64,000 nt of DNA from Gorsachius magnificus. Taxonomy: Eukaryota > Chordata > Aves > Pelecaniformes > Ardeidae. The position numbers and the translations under genes are program-made. The notes beneath the pieces were generated by a model, which ran no database searches, had not been told where the DNA came from, and saw nothing but the letters and a program-made list of their open reading frames with translations. Shown here in pieces: positions 35,901 to 49,100 of the stretch. The stretch lies in contig CM067086.1 of assembly GCA_034008185.1 (NCBI GenBank), positions 34,617,007 to 34,681,006 of the forward strand, in the 5' to 3' direction. Each line of letters opens with the position of its first letter. The first letter of the stretch is position 1.

Positions 35901-37825
35901 TAGTAAATTTTTTGTACCCAAATCACTGCACCAAAAGAGTACACTTCTACCACAGTAATGAACAGCATTCCTTATATGAAAAAGAAGCATTACAGTATTT
36001 CCTAGAGGAAATATTTTAGTCTTCGATAATAAAAGCCATAATAATACCCTTTGATTTGTTGCTATGCTGAGGATGACAGAAAATGCCTAAGTCATCAGAT
36101 TTACTCTTCAGTCTACAAAGTAACCTGGGAGGCAGCAAAGTCTGAAGGATACTCTCAGTAACCCAGTGAGTTCTGAATGTTGTTCTTTGTCCTCTGCTGC
36201 AGTTCAGACATCTGGCATACCTCAGGCAAAACTGTTCTGCTGCACAAACTAATCCCTTCCATTGCCTCTTCAGTTGCTCAGTGTTTGTGGAAGGCCATAA
36301 CGCCCTCTCACATTGCTTTCATTAGCCTTTAACTTCAGCAGGCTCTTACCTTTCCCTTTCACTGTTTATGGCTCTCAGTCATTTAGACATAATACCCAGA
36401 TCCTGGACACCATTAACTGAGTAAGAGTGGTTTTGGAAATAGAGTGAATGTAGTCAACTTGGGTGCGCTGCTTTGCAGGCAAGATTTCCCAAAGAAATCA
36501 GAGGGTTGGGTCTACAAAAGTGCTGGTCTACCACCTGTGCCTAGAAACACCAGTATGTAGACATTTTTCTGGTTAAATCACTTCATGGTACAACAGAATG
36601 TCTCTTTGCGTTTGTGGTCCTGTACCAGACTTCAACACACAACATACCTGATCCTATAGAAAAACAGCTGGAGGGGGCTATATTCAGGTTTTGAAGGAGT
36701 TTGAGGCAGGTCTCCCTTGGAGAAGCTATGGAAGATTAGTGTGCCAAAATCCAGGTTATCCTAATTCTCAGAAAAGAGAACTCTATAAGAGATGTTTCAG
36801 GGGAGAAGAATATATGGGTTGGAGAAGAAAAGGAACTATGGAGTTGTGCTACTCATGGATAAAAGAAGAAAACGAGGAAGGCTGGAAGCATTAATTTCCA
36901 TCCTGCTGGTTCTGTGACTAGTGAATTACTGGAGCAGAAGTAATTCTCAGAAAATCTAAAGTTTCAGGCCTCAACCCCCTGGTTTGGTTTGTTTGTTTTT
37001 TTTCCCAGCATTGAAAAAAATGTAATCCGATTTTCTTTACTCCCAAACATCATAAGTATGCTATAAGGTTATCCTAGAAAACTATCTGAGATACTTTCTA
37101 TAAAAGGGAGTGAGGTCAGTCTGAGTATGATCAGCCAGTCTTTATGGGGCTATATTGTTTTAAACAATTTTTGGAAAATGTGTTATAGCCAGCATTTCAA
37201 ACATGTCTCATGCTCAGTGTAAAAGAGGCTTTCCTGTATTAATTCAAAGCACTCTGAAGCCCAGACACAACACAACACTCAGCAGCTCATAAATTTGTCA
37301 ATGGATGAATTTAGCTTAAGAAAAATAAACTGCATGAATTATAGGTGTGGCAGGGAGCACCACCTATATTCTAAAAGTTGCTTAGACCCTTTCCAGTTGG
37401 TTGTAATTTGTTATAACTTTGCCAAAATTTAACTTTCAGATTTTTTTTCTAATTTTAACTAGAAACCTTCCATGCAGTTATCTGCTATTTGAGCTATTTG
37501 GGGAATTTTCAGTCAAAACAGCTCAGCAATTTCTGAGGGCAAGTCAGGGGGAAAAAAAAGGAAAAGCTCTTTATGTCCAGGGTGATAAATTCTCTTGCTC
37601 TTTAAGATGATGAAGGGCTCCCATGCTTTGGTGTAGGATGTCCCATTCCTAACTTTGTGCAAAATCCACCATGCCTTGTCCAAACAATAAACACTTCAGA
37701 AGGCACAATTTGTACATGGAACTGTAGTAGATATTTGCTGATTGGTGAATGTTCCCTAAAATCTCTGCCTACACTGAGCACGCCCTGAGCTAAGCAAGTC
37801 CTAACCTTTTAAATGGGGTTTCCAG
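32945..37825. other. Non-coding AT-rich span, no gene seen
   Basis: All open frames are under 90 codons, on both strands, and without recognisable motifs. There are no tandem arrays and no CR1 tail. T-runs and A-runs are short. A GCATATGCTGATGACACT stretch at 33222-33239, which would read AYADDT, is discussed among the rejected items. Confidence 0.55.
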
Positions 37826-38291
37826 CTCCTATGGGGAGTATCAACGCTGCTGGGGCGCAGTGGGGCCTGGTGGCTCCCTGAGGCTGGGCGCTGGGAGTGC
37901 CAGGGGCTCCCCATGGCAGGGCTCAGGGCAGGGCCTGGCAGCCAGGGCCCATCGCATGCCCCAGCTGGGAGCGGGGCAGCCGGGGGGCAGCGGGGTGGCT
38001 GCAGCCCTGGGCATCGGGCACCTCCCTGGGGACAGGCTGGGATGTGGGCCCGTGGGTGGGCCTGGCTCCTCAGGCCCGGCCGGGGCAGGGCAGGGCTTTG
38101 GGAAGCTGGAACCCCCGCTGCCGCACGTGGAGCAGGGGCTGACATGGGATCCTGGGCCATTGACAGGGTGGGGGGAGCCCTGGGGGTGTGGTCAGGGACA
38201 GGAAATTGCCCATGGCGGGGAATTAGGTATGGGATTGGGCTAGATGACCTCTAAAGGTCCCTGCCAACACAAAACATTCTATGATTCTATG
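37826..38291 (+). mobile_element. GC-rich block joined to a CR1-type 3' tail
   Basis: From about 37840 to 38225 the plus strand is very G-rich (GGGGCAGGGCCTGG-like words), unlike anything else in the window. It runs without a visible junction into GGGATTGGGCTAGATGACCT, CTAAAGGTCCCTGCCAACAC and two ATTCTATG octamers at 38276-38291, which is a CR1-type 3' end. The body does not show the ORF2 C-terminal motifs expected immediately upstream in a normal CR1. Possible readings are an internally deleted CR1 with GC-rich 5' UTR sequence, a non-autonomous element using a CR1 tail, or a poorly known CR1 subfamily with a GC-rich 3' UTR. CpG is not dense, which argues against a promoter CpG island. The long open frames on both strands are a by-product of high GC. 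Confidence 0.65.
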
Positions 38292-41200
38292 GCCTGATGG
38301 GGGACAGAAGAATTAAAATGGAAAAGACATATGGAAACTGTGAAGGATGAAGGTGGGAAGGATAAGCATGAGGAAAAGAGTGGAGTCTGAGTAAGAAAAA
38401 TGTGGGGACAGTAAACTGGAGACAGAGATGAGTCTGGGGCACAACCTGGAGGGCTAGGACATAAGAGGAAGAAAGATTTGGCTCAGTAGTTCACATTTCT
38501 TTGCAAAACATGGAAGGGAAGCCAAAATTTGCTGGCCCTAAACACATCTCATCTCTCAATAAACAAATTGTAAAATTCATGCCTGAAGTACTACTGAGCA
38601 AATGCAATGATATCCTACTACTTCAACCGGGTATTCCATATTAATTTGAGTGGTGGCAGTCTATGTAGCAAATCTAAAATCTCTATCCTGACAGTAATCA
38701 ATGAAGCTCTCAGCATGATGCCACATAAAGAGGTTTCTGGATGTTTCAGTGTCCACTTTCAAAAGAAAATGTAAAAACCCCAAAACCAAACAGTGAAATA
38801 TCTTGTGATATTGTCAGCACTGCAAAATCAAGCAAACAAAATTTAGGGGTAAGGTGGCAGAGTGGCATGAGGATATTTGTGTTCTGATACCACTTGTGGC
38901 AAAATTGACCTGAAAATACCTGGTGTTAATGTAGCAGGCTAGAAGACAGTCAGTTTGTGTGGTCCTGGATTCCTTCCAAACTGTCTCATCATCCCTAGCA
39001 GAATAAGCCCACGTGGGATTCAAATAAGGCTTTTGTCTCTGTTATCAACAGACTTCATCAGTGCATGCATTTTCCAGATTACACACATCCATTTAAAAAT
39101 GCCATTCTGTCGAAGTTGTACTGAGAAATTTAATATTAATACCTCAGGTGTGGCAAGCATGGAAATAGCTGGAAATGTGATTCTGAAACTGAACAGTCAA
39201 AGGAAGGAAATAAAACTACAACAAAATCCTGAATTATATGATCCAGAGGTAGTAACAGCAATGAGCTTAATGAAAAAAACAATTGAAAATTGGAATCAAA
39301 TATGTAATAGGTTCTTCATAAATTACTAGATAATAAAAAGGCAGCTGAATCTGTGCCTGTTTTGAGCACTCAAAAAGCAGTCAGCATTAATGTTTTAAAT
39401 TGGTCTATTTTTCTGTTATTACTATGTCTATGTGGAACTGCAATCCACAAAGATTCAAAAGTATTTTGAAATGAAACAGTTCACTTTCACCTGAAATACT
39501 GCCACCTTTGGTGCAAAAAACCTTCCAAATAGGCTTTCTACAGCAGAGAAATTATTTAATTAGATTAAGAGGGGGAAGCGAAGAATAATTTTCTCCAACT
39601 GAAAACATGTAAGTAATTTAGGTAGGCTAAATGTAATGACTAGAACTGGAATTTATAAGGCAAACAAGAATTAAACACTCTGCTGTTACCAAACATTCCT
39701 TGGATTCCTTTAAAGCAACAAGGGACAGATTGTCAGATTTGTATCTTCTCTGGTTGATGGGGCCATGTCTGCAAGGGGACTTGTGGCTTCAATGTCAGAC
39801 CAGAAGGACCAAAAAGCCTATCCACCTTTTTCAGCCACAGAAGATGGTTTGGTTCTCACTTTATTTGTCAGCATTTCTTCCTTTGGCACCCATGTCTTTC
39901 TGGGCATTTCCTCTCCATCATTGTCAATGACCCACTCTGGTAGTATGTCTCATGCTTTCAGATGGTTTCCTGTTTCTTATCCTCTCTATTTGAAACACAA
40001 GGATTTCTCATCTTAAGTCAGCTCTTCAGTTCTCATGAATACAGTTAGACTAATTTACCAGAGAAGTAAAATTACTTTTGTTTTCACTCATACCAACAAA
40101 AATAGAAAAATGTTTCCTGATTGTGGGCAATGCAACTGGACCAAAACCCCCCTCTTATATTTCATTTGGTGTTAAGTTTAAGAAAAGTCAAACATTCTTA
40201 GGCCAGAATGTTACAGTTTCCAAGAAAACCATTACAAGAATATAATAGTAGAGGGAATTCCATATTTTGTAACGGAAAATTAGAAATGTGCTAAAATTTG
40301 CATTGTAAGACAGTGGACCAGTTATATGGATTATGTAGCAATGGAAAACTGGTAAGAAGGAAGAGTTGCCCCTAAACTAGTATGGTCAAATGTGTTCTTC
40401 CATTAAGCTGTATTGCAAAGTATGATATTTTCTTCTTTATTGTATTGCCTGATTGCTAAATGATTGTTTTATTAGCAGTGCTCACTCCCTTGTCCTGGGA
40501 TTTATGATCCGCAGTGTTCAAAGTAGCTCATTGATTGCAGTGGTTCATAGATGAAAATGTCTATTTTCTGTGTAGCTTGATTATACCCAAACTGCTACAT
40601 AGTTCTCAATTCGGTTTTGATGCCAGCTCAAGGTTTTACTCCTCATTATAAAATTAATGAGTAGAACAAGTCACAAGGACAAATGTGGGAATTCAGGTAT
40701 AATTAACAGAAACAATGCCACAATGTCAGTTTTTTCCCTGACATTTTCTGTATCTTAACCTCCAATAGAGGCTCCCATTGTCTCTGCTGGTACTGGCTCT
40801 TGATTATTCCTCATACCATTCCTCTGAATCATGGAGTAAATTATTCAGAAACTCTTGATCAGAGTGCTACCATTTCTCCTTCTGCTTCCACAAATGAACA
40901 ACTAAAATTTTCAGTTAGGGAAAATGAAGAGAACAAAGCAAGTGTTCCATGGATGTTAGAAGAAAGGAGATCCTAAAGCTCAGAGCTCCTGATAATTATC
41001 ACACAGTTTTGTGACACTAAATTGAACCAAATCAGTAGGCAGAATTAAATTTTCAAATAGGGAATATTGTCCTTGAAAGCTCAATACACCAAGGTGTGTG
41101 TACATATGGTGAAGAGCTGTGTCAGATTCCTATATTCTGAATGTCCCATTGAGTACAAATGAAGTGAAACACTTGTACGAAGCATCTGAGACGCCCATAT

Positions 41201-43040
41201 TTTAGTATCTGTTAATAAAATTCTCCCACAGTGCCTTTTTCATAAACATAAAATCAAAACTGGACATATGCATGCACACATGTATGCATTCATGCCTGTG
41301 AATTGGTCACAAAAATAGGATATACCCTCATATATACACAAATGTGTGAATTATGTATAAATTGCAGGCATTCATTATATTTTTGGTTGGATGCTTTTAT
41401 GCATGTGATAGCAAAAACATTCCTTAAGGCTGCACTGCTATGCTAGTAGGCACTGTGTCAAGACCAAACAAAGAGCCAGTTTAGTAGTTCTGCCTTATAA
41501 GCTGGAGTGTACAGAAGCTTCTCCATTTTCCTCCACAGGTGAATTTTGTGGATCTACCCTCCCTCTGCGTTCTGTGGCTCCTTATTAGTTACAGTATCGA
41601 GGACTCAAATTCTTAAATGATTGCCATTTTACCCTAGGAGATCATGGAAACCTGGCAGTGAGGTGCTTGCCTAGCTGCACCACAGGAAAAATATACTGCT
41701 GTGTTTTAGAAGCTCAATGTTATTACACAGCAACTATATCATAGGGTTTTTTTCACATCTTTCCAAATCCTACACTGTTTATAACATTGGCATGATAAAT
41801 ATGTCTGAAAAAGTAAAGTTTGAAAAGTGCTTCCCTAGTGCCAGTTAACTGTTAGAGGGATGCACAGACCACCGTGAGAAGGGATTTAAACACTTAGTGT
41901 CCTCTCAGTCCACTTTGATTCAGCAAATGGATGTCCCTCTAATTAGTTATAGTTCAGCAACTGTTTTAGCTACGTTCAGCCAACAACACATTCAAGAACG
42001 TCCGTGACTGGGATTTGTTCAAACAGCAAGGTCATGTCTTCAGACATATGTTCCTCTAGAGAGACTACCCTTGGAATAACAACTTGTTCCCATCCTGTGT
42101 TTCACAGGGTAATTACAATGACACTTTATATCTTAAAGGAGATTTCTGAGATGGTTCTACAATACTTATGCTGCCCTATCTATCTGTATGCACTTGTCAT
42201 CTCTGATCTTCCTGCTTGAGTGTAAAATCTTCTTTTCATTTGTAGTAACCCAGAGCAGGAACTGGGCCTGTCTGGGGGAGCTTTTGGCTACAATGCATAA
42301 TTGCCATTCTCAATATATTGTCCACTCAGTGGACAAATGCCTAATAAACTGCCTATTTTTATCTAACATATAGCTGACCAAGTTCAAATAAGATACTCAA
42401 AACTGTCAAGTAATTACTTCATCTGCCAATACACCTGATCATCTAGAAATAGCGTTAGAAATCACCTTTTGTCTGTTCCTTTTTGTGCCAGGTTTGGACT
42501 AGCCTTTGTTACCTTTCTCTGAGGCCTCTTCATTGTACATGTTGTCCGGTATTTTCCTTGTTTAGGCAAAAGTGTACAGAGAAGAGGCTGTTAAGTCGTT
42601 GCTGCTTTTTTCAATACGGCCACTTCCTTTTCCACAGACACAAAGTAGCCCTGTTTGCAGTAGAGCATTTCTGGTGGACCAAATGATTGCTCTAACAGAC
42701 TTAGCTTTTGGCAGTAAGTGCATACTATTTGTAACGCCTGCTCTCCTTTCAAATACAAGTCATACATATAAACATGTATGTATTTTAAATATATTTTCTA
42801 TATGCAGAATAAGCTCTTGGGAGATTTATTTTAAATATCTAAATAAAACATCTTTTTAAATGTAAATAGCTTGCTTCAAAATCTAAATTTCAGAGAGCTC
42901 CACAAAGCTGTCAAAGTACTTCAATTTCCATTTCAAAATCCAGTCCCTAAGCCATCATATTCTCCAAATTCAGATTCTTTCTTTAATTTCTTTTGCAAGG
43001 ACCATGAGGTATCAACACAAATAACAGTTGAATCTGAAGG
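38292..43040. other. Non-coding AT-rich span, 124-codon frame unassigned
   Basis: The plus-strand frame at 38955-39329 is open for 124 codons. Its last 75 residues (from MPFCRSCTEKFN) look helical and polar but match no family I recognise. An alternating purine/pyrimidine stretch (CATATGCATGCACACATG) lies at about 41264-41285. No LINE tail, SINE box or tandem array was found in the remainder. Confidence 0.45.
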
Positions 43041-43045
43041 CCTTC

Positions 43046-43190
43046 TTCAGTAAAGTATTTAAGTGCTAGTATTCAGCAGAATACTTAAAGACATGACTAA
43101 CTTTAAGTGATGTTTAGAGTTAGGCAGGTGCTTACATCCCATGATTAAAGAAAAATGCTTTGCTCTCTGAGCAACATGTCAGAATGGTCG
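43046..43190. repeat. Worn sauropsid-type palindromic repeat
   Basis: The motifs CTTCAGTAAAGTATTTAAG, ATTCAGCAGAATACTTAAAG, ACATGACTAACTTTAAGTG and, on the far side, AGGTGCTTACATCCCATGA with AAAATGCTTTGCTCTCTGAG follow in order a repeat theme of the form TTCAGCAAAGCACTTAAGCACATGCTTAACTTTAAGCA...GTGCTTTGCTGAA. The ends are inverted relative to each other, as in that theme. The terminal motif appears twice at the left side. The same theme is recognisable at 12.43-12.55 kb in more degraded form. Confidence 0.5.
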
Positions 43191-43194
43191 ATCC

Positions 43195-46100
43195 AGCTGG
43201 TGTAAAATAAACTTACTGACATTAATTCCCTTTGGAATTGTAAATTGTTTGCAACAGAAGATATTTTTCCTATATAAAACTATGAAGTACTTAAACCATT
43301 GTTAGTGCTCTAAAAATAGAGGTTATCATAATTATGAACAACCATAATGCCAATTTCCATAAATATGCTATCAATCAGAATAGGTTCAGCAGAGACCACA
43401 ACTGAGCATGTATGTGCTTTAAGTTTTGATAAATAGGTTCTGAAAGCTTCCCCAACAGCACTTACCTTCATATATTCCAAATTCAGGTGTTTTTTTTCTC
43501 CAGGGTTCAGAAATTCTAGGTAATCTTTCATCTTTCTTGTACTTGGGTTCCCTTTAGACCCGATTCGGATTGAAATTGAAAGAATGCAATTAACATTAAC
43601 GAGGCTTTTCTTGAAATAGTCCTGCTGAGATCTGAAAGGGAGATGACAAACCACATGCAACAAAAGTTATTCTCATGCTGTTGAAAGTCCAGTTTTACTG
43701 CCTGGGGAACTTCCATGCTGTTTAATGCACGTTTTCTTGGTCTCCTGTAATCCCATAGCAGGAATTTCCTATCCCAAACCCAAAGGAGACTTGTGCATTA
43801 CCAGTGCTAGCCACACACATCAACAGACAGTTTTTACTATTTAAACAAGAGAAGGTTACATACTACTCTCAGTCTTTGATCATAGTCTTCCATATCAGAA
43901 GAGATGATTTATTATATTTTTTTTTTAAAATCTAGCATCACAGATTGAAAGTTAAGCTGATTTCTAGTTCAGCAACTGCTACTGCAAGACTAGCTGAAGT
44001 ACTCCAGACTCTATTCTGCATGCAGTAAATGAGACAGAGCTGATAAGCACAGTTTCCTAGATTAACCGATCACAGGAAAGCAATGCTTTGTTTGCATGCA
44101 TGAAAAAGACTGAGTTTGGTTTTGTGAATTCATATACAGCCATGTGGAAGCATGTGGTCATATTTCTTAAGGGCTGGTATTTGTTTTCTCATTATTAGGT
44201 AAGTTGTTGGACGGTAAAATGAAGCCCAATAGCAAAGGGGAAATTAAAGAAATCTGTGGAGAAAAGACAGCCCTGCCCAGGAAAAGTTGCTGAAAGCATT
44301 TGTTTTCAATCTTATTCCAATAATGTTCTGTTTCGCTTTTCAAGTGTGCTCTCCATAGTTGTGTATGTTTCTCTCTTCTGTTCAAGCATAAAATTACTTT
44401 TTGCATTTCGTTTTCACTCATCTTTATTTTTAATAGATGTTATTCTTATGTTAGTGAATTGTGAGTGGCAGAAATAGAATGGAGCAGAAAGGAAGCAGTC
44501 TCTTAGCTTGAGATTTCCTGAAATTCTGGTCTCTCTGTTAGTCAGGAATTGTCAACAACATTAAATGCATGTTAACACTTCCATTTTGAGATGGTGCTCA
44601 GTATTTCCAAGTGTAAATTAAAAACGAGTACTACAGTAGAATTCTTATGACAAAATTTTTCTTCTATTTTCCCTAGACACTGTCTACTCCTTTCATATGT
44701 CGACTGCATTATACTAAAATTCTTTTCTTGTTCATAGCAAAGTGTTCCATCTTTACACAAAAGTGTATTCATCAAATTAGCTTATTTTAATTTTACATAC
44801 CTTGATAAAAAGGAAGAAGAGATGGAAAACCAAAGTAAGTCTTTTGTAACTTTAAGTGCACTCATCCTCTATTGCAGATATTATCACCCATACTTAATGA
44901 TACAGTTCAGATCTTCAGCACTGCAACAGAAAAGTTGAAAGGAATTGTGGAGAATAGTTAATAATTTTCAAAATACTTTGTTTCTAAAACAGCCAACCCT
45001 TCAGAAAAATCTAAAAAAAAGGGAACTTAAGCTAGAACATAACTTTTGTTTGCAAATTTAGGAGGAAAGTATCTTCTGCATTTTTAAAAGAAAACCAAAG
45101 CATCTCCTCAGATTTTGCCTGGGCTTTTCTACAGCTTTAGCTAAGCAATAATGAAAAAACCCTCTATAATTATGGCTACATAATGCCTGTAGAGTTAAAA
45201 GGAAACCATATTATGTACCAAATCTATCACAAGAAATGAGACAAACATGTTTTTCTCATAAATTTCTTCTGTTCCATTCCTATCCTTATTTTTCTGTTGA
45301 CTTTAATTAATAGCTGAAATTAGATTGTAACCCTTTGGAAGAAATCATATTTTTAGCTCCCTACTGAAGTTTCCAGAATGATTTGTAATCCTGCAACAAT
45401 AATAAAACATTGGATAATTTTCATTTTCTAAAATTTCATCTGGAAATTTGATGGAAAGAAACCTTTGTGACATTTCTGAAATTCTCATTTTAACCAGTGA
45501 CAGTTACTTTGTTCAAGTTTAGTTCTTTTTGCCACTGATATCACCAGCAAAAAAGCAGATGAATGAAAATGCTGCAGAGAGCAAAAGAAACCAAACCACC
45601 AGGGCTTTTTTATGAACTCTGCTTGAGTTTTGTGTTATGCTTCAGTTCTCTGAATTTTTTCTTACCACTGTATCTGTAATTACTGGTAAGAAGGAACCAG
45701 AGTACTGTTTATATACAAGTATTGGGTGCATCTGAACAAATGCAACACGTTTTCTTTTCAAGACTTCTTGTGTATGTTCTAGTTTTGGACCATCTGTATT
45801 TTTATCCCCTTGGCTTGACTTTTAGCAAAACCAAAGGATAAAAGTGGAATTCAGCCAGTACTGTCAAATCAGGTTTTATCTGAGTTTTGCAAATTTTCAC
45901 CTAAATTCATAAAACTCTAACTTCACCTCCAACCCACTTTTGACTCAATTCAGGTTCTTAAAAGTTTGCAAAATATACCTATATTAGAGAAGAACCATTT
46001 TTTTCAAATTAAGACATAACTTTGGCTTTGGGCTTTACTGTGTAAGATATTCCCTGCTCTACTGCTGGGCTTCCTGATTTCAGAGTCCAGTTCTAAACTG

Positions 46101-49100
46101 GAATCAGACTGAGACCAAATTGACAGGTCTTTGCAGTTGAGGCTATTAAACTTCAGTTTTAGAATCTGGCTCAAAACTATAAAAACATAGATATTAGAGA
46201 TGAGCAAGACGTGTTAAGCAATATGCTCCATCTGCTGCCAAAATGTTATTGTTTCTACACTATATTTTCCAGAGCTTTATGGAAGTTCTTTTTAAGTGAC
46301 TCAGACAACAAGCTTCCTGTTTTCTCCTTGGGAAGCTATTCCATAGTCTAACAGATTGCTGCAATTAACTAATGTTTTCCTTATAAGTGGTCTAAATTTG
46401 TTTTGCTTTACTTCATCAGGTAGCACTGGTTACTTGCCCTGTGAATATATATATGAATATATGATGTACATTACCATTCCCCCTGCCTGTTTACCATGGT
46501 TTTTGTCCACATGCCAAGAATATCACATACTACAAATAATCAACAGAGCAATAGCTGATATTCCCTACACATAAGGCTATCCCATATGTTCCCACATTAT
46601 TCTCATACAGAGATTGTTTCCTAATGATAGACAAAGGATTTAGTTCTGCACCTCACTAATTTTGAAAAAAAACAAAACAAAACAAAACCAATAGGAGGCA
46701 ATCTATTATGTGTTGGAATGAGGAATTAGATCTGACCTACTAATTTTACAGCTTCTCATGGGACTGTGTAGAGTGCAACTGCTTATCACACTTAATTCTC
46801 TGTGGCCTGTCCTAGTCCTTGAATTAAGGATGCAGGCTATTCCTGGAACAGGGCTTTTCATCAGACTACTGTTTATATGGATGGAGTCCAGATGTGCTCC
46901 AGAAGATGACATTTGAGCAGTTTAAGAAGTTACTGTCCTCAATTCTTCAATGTTGCTCTCCTGTGCAACTTGTCCTTTCAGTAATGGACTTTTAAATCCA
47001 TTTCAGTGCATCCTTATTTAAAGCACTGCTATCTGACAACACAGCTGATTACATTCAGGTCAACAAGATCGTTTTACAAATAAGTAAACAATTCCTCAGC
47101 TGGAGGAAGACTTTATGCACACAAACAGTGGACTCCAAACAGAAAATCTCTCAACATTTGGGAGCAAGTAACATGTCTTATCAGAGATGCACCCTAGGAT
47201 TAAACACAGAATGACTCAGGGGTTAGTGTTCTTGACTATTCAGGTTTGTTAACTATATTGGTACTTACAGTTCCCTCTCCAAGTATCCAAGAGAGTATTT
47301 TGCAGAGCAATCATGCAGCATATTCATTGGCTTTGTCTAACCATGTTCTGTGTTATTTCTATGGTAGATATTTTTGTCCTTCCACAGGACAAAGATGCAG
47401 TTGTATGAACAGGTGTAAAGCCTAGGAAGCATAGTGAAGCCTAATTTAGTCTTTACTGAGAGCTAGTCTGGCCTCAGGCAAGTTAATATTATTACCTTAA
47501 TAGTGCAGTGAGACAATAAATAACAAATCTCTTAAAAAACAGGTATTTTTCTCCTATATCCCAATCTATTTTGCCCAGCATACTTGCAAACAAAAACCAG
47601 AGGGTCTTTGGTCAAATGCAGCATAAAAAAAAATTATTCTCCCTTTATCTCTTTGGAAGTCTCCAAAAGAGATTTCATTTTGCATTGGCCACACTCAGTT
47701 CTCACTTATGAATGGTTTCAGTGTCAGACCCAGGCAACGAACAGAGCAATAAAGAACAGTGGCAAGGAAGGAGCTGCTGACACATCACAGCACATTGCTC
47801 ATGAGAAGTTCTGCTTAACTCTTGATCCTCAAACTGCTATTATGGCATCACTCCCAAACCCTGTGTGGACAAGAATCTTACCATAGCCAGGGTCTCTCTC
47901 TGGTGGAATATTTTCATCCAGCTCTAAGGAGGCAGGATGGCACCTGCCATTGGTAACTCAGAGGATGTGAGATGTTTCTTCAGGAAAGGGGCTTCAGTAT
48001 TCTAGAAATTACAAGAGTTGGGCTGCTTTCCTTCACTAGAAAGGGGCAATACATTTCACGACTGTTTTCCTGCACTTTAAATACAACAGAAGGAATAAAC
48101 AGGTATGAGAGCAATGCTTAAGAAGTTGTTTATGACACTTTCTAGCATTCCCTGCTTTAGATACTTTTCGTCTGGTTCAGTTCAATGAATATAAAGAGTG
48201 TGCCCCTTAGTGAAAAGCAGCAAAATTATATCAGACCAGCAAACAACCGTGCTAAGTGGGATGCATTTCAGTTCAGTATGTAGACAATCATTTCACATAT
48301 GTGAAAGTTCACCTGAGGCAGAGCTAAGCATAGAGGGTAGGCCCTGTATTTACTTTTTTGGAAAGAACATGCTAAAAGCTGTGTGCTTGGCTTGGCTGAC
48401 TGTATCCAAAAGCTTTGCTGTTCCCATAGCCAGCAACAGCATGTGGGAACAGTGATGCTAAACTTCCTGCACTATGTCGCAGTTGCACAAGGCATAGACA
48501 AGTTGTGTCACGCTGTAGCTATTGGTCAACAGAGGACATAAAAATTGCTTTTACTGACAATTTTAGCTTAATGAAGTCTGCAACTGCAAAGTTTTTGAGC
48601 AGCCTGTGTTCAAAGCTTCCTTTTGACTTGGCATCAAACAGAGCATGGACTTATGCAAAGGAAGGCATACCACAAGTACATGCCCATGATCCATGAAGCT
48701 ATCCTGACTACATGTACATTTATGAAGATGGAAACTAGCTTATTAAAATACTGTGCCAGAATTGTTCATACATATAGCTGCAAAACCTGGCAAGGATTGT
48801 CTCACATAGAAATCCGAGGTAGAAGAGTGAATGACTGAAGGAAGGAGAAAAAAACAGAGAAGGGTAAATATTTCTCATGGCATAAAAACAAAATATTCAG
48901 CTGCAAGCCTGAGCCATCGATTGGCCTGAACTTTAAACAAACATCTCTGCCAGCTGAATACTGGCCAAGTGGCAAGTGGCAACCTCTCTGCAGCCTGATA
49001 TGTACCCAAATGAAAAGGTTTTGGGTGCCAGATACCAGGAAGCCAGTGCTTTTAACACCACCACCCCATAATTTATAGCATCTTGGTTTGTGCTGCTGCA

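Noticed and set aside
37840..38225. CpG-island promoter
   Set aside because: CpG dinucleotides are sparse for the G and C content by eye, and the block ends in a LINE tail with no gene beside it.
37860..38254. Long overlapping open frames on both strands in the GC-rich block (up to 127 codons)
   Set aside because: High GC removes stop codons in all frames. The frames overlap on both strands, are low-complexity (Gly, Ala, Pro) and one ends in the CR1 tail.
48440..48540. Possible retroviral LTR fragment (words such as GTCGCAGTTGCACAAGGC)
   Set aside because: No paired LTR, terminal TG..CA inverted repeat, primer-binding site or internal region could be found, and the resemblance was impressionistic.
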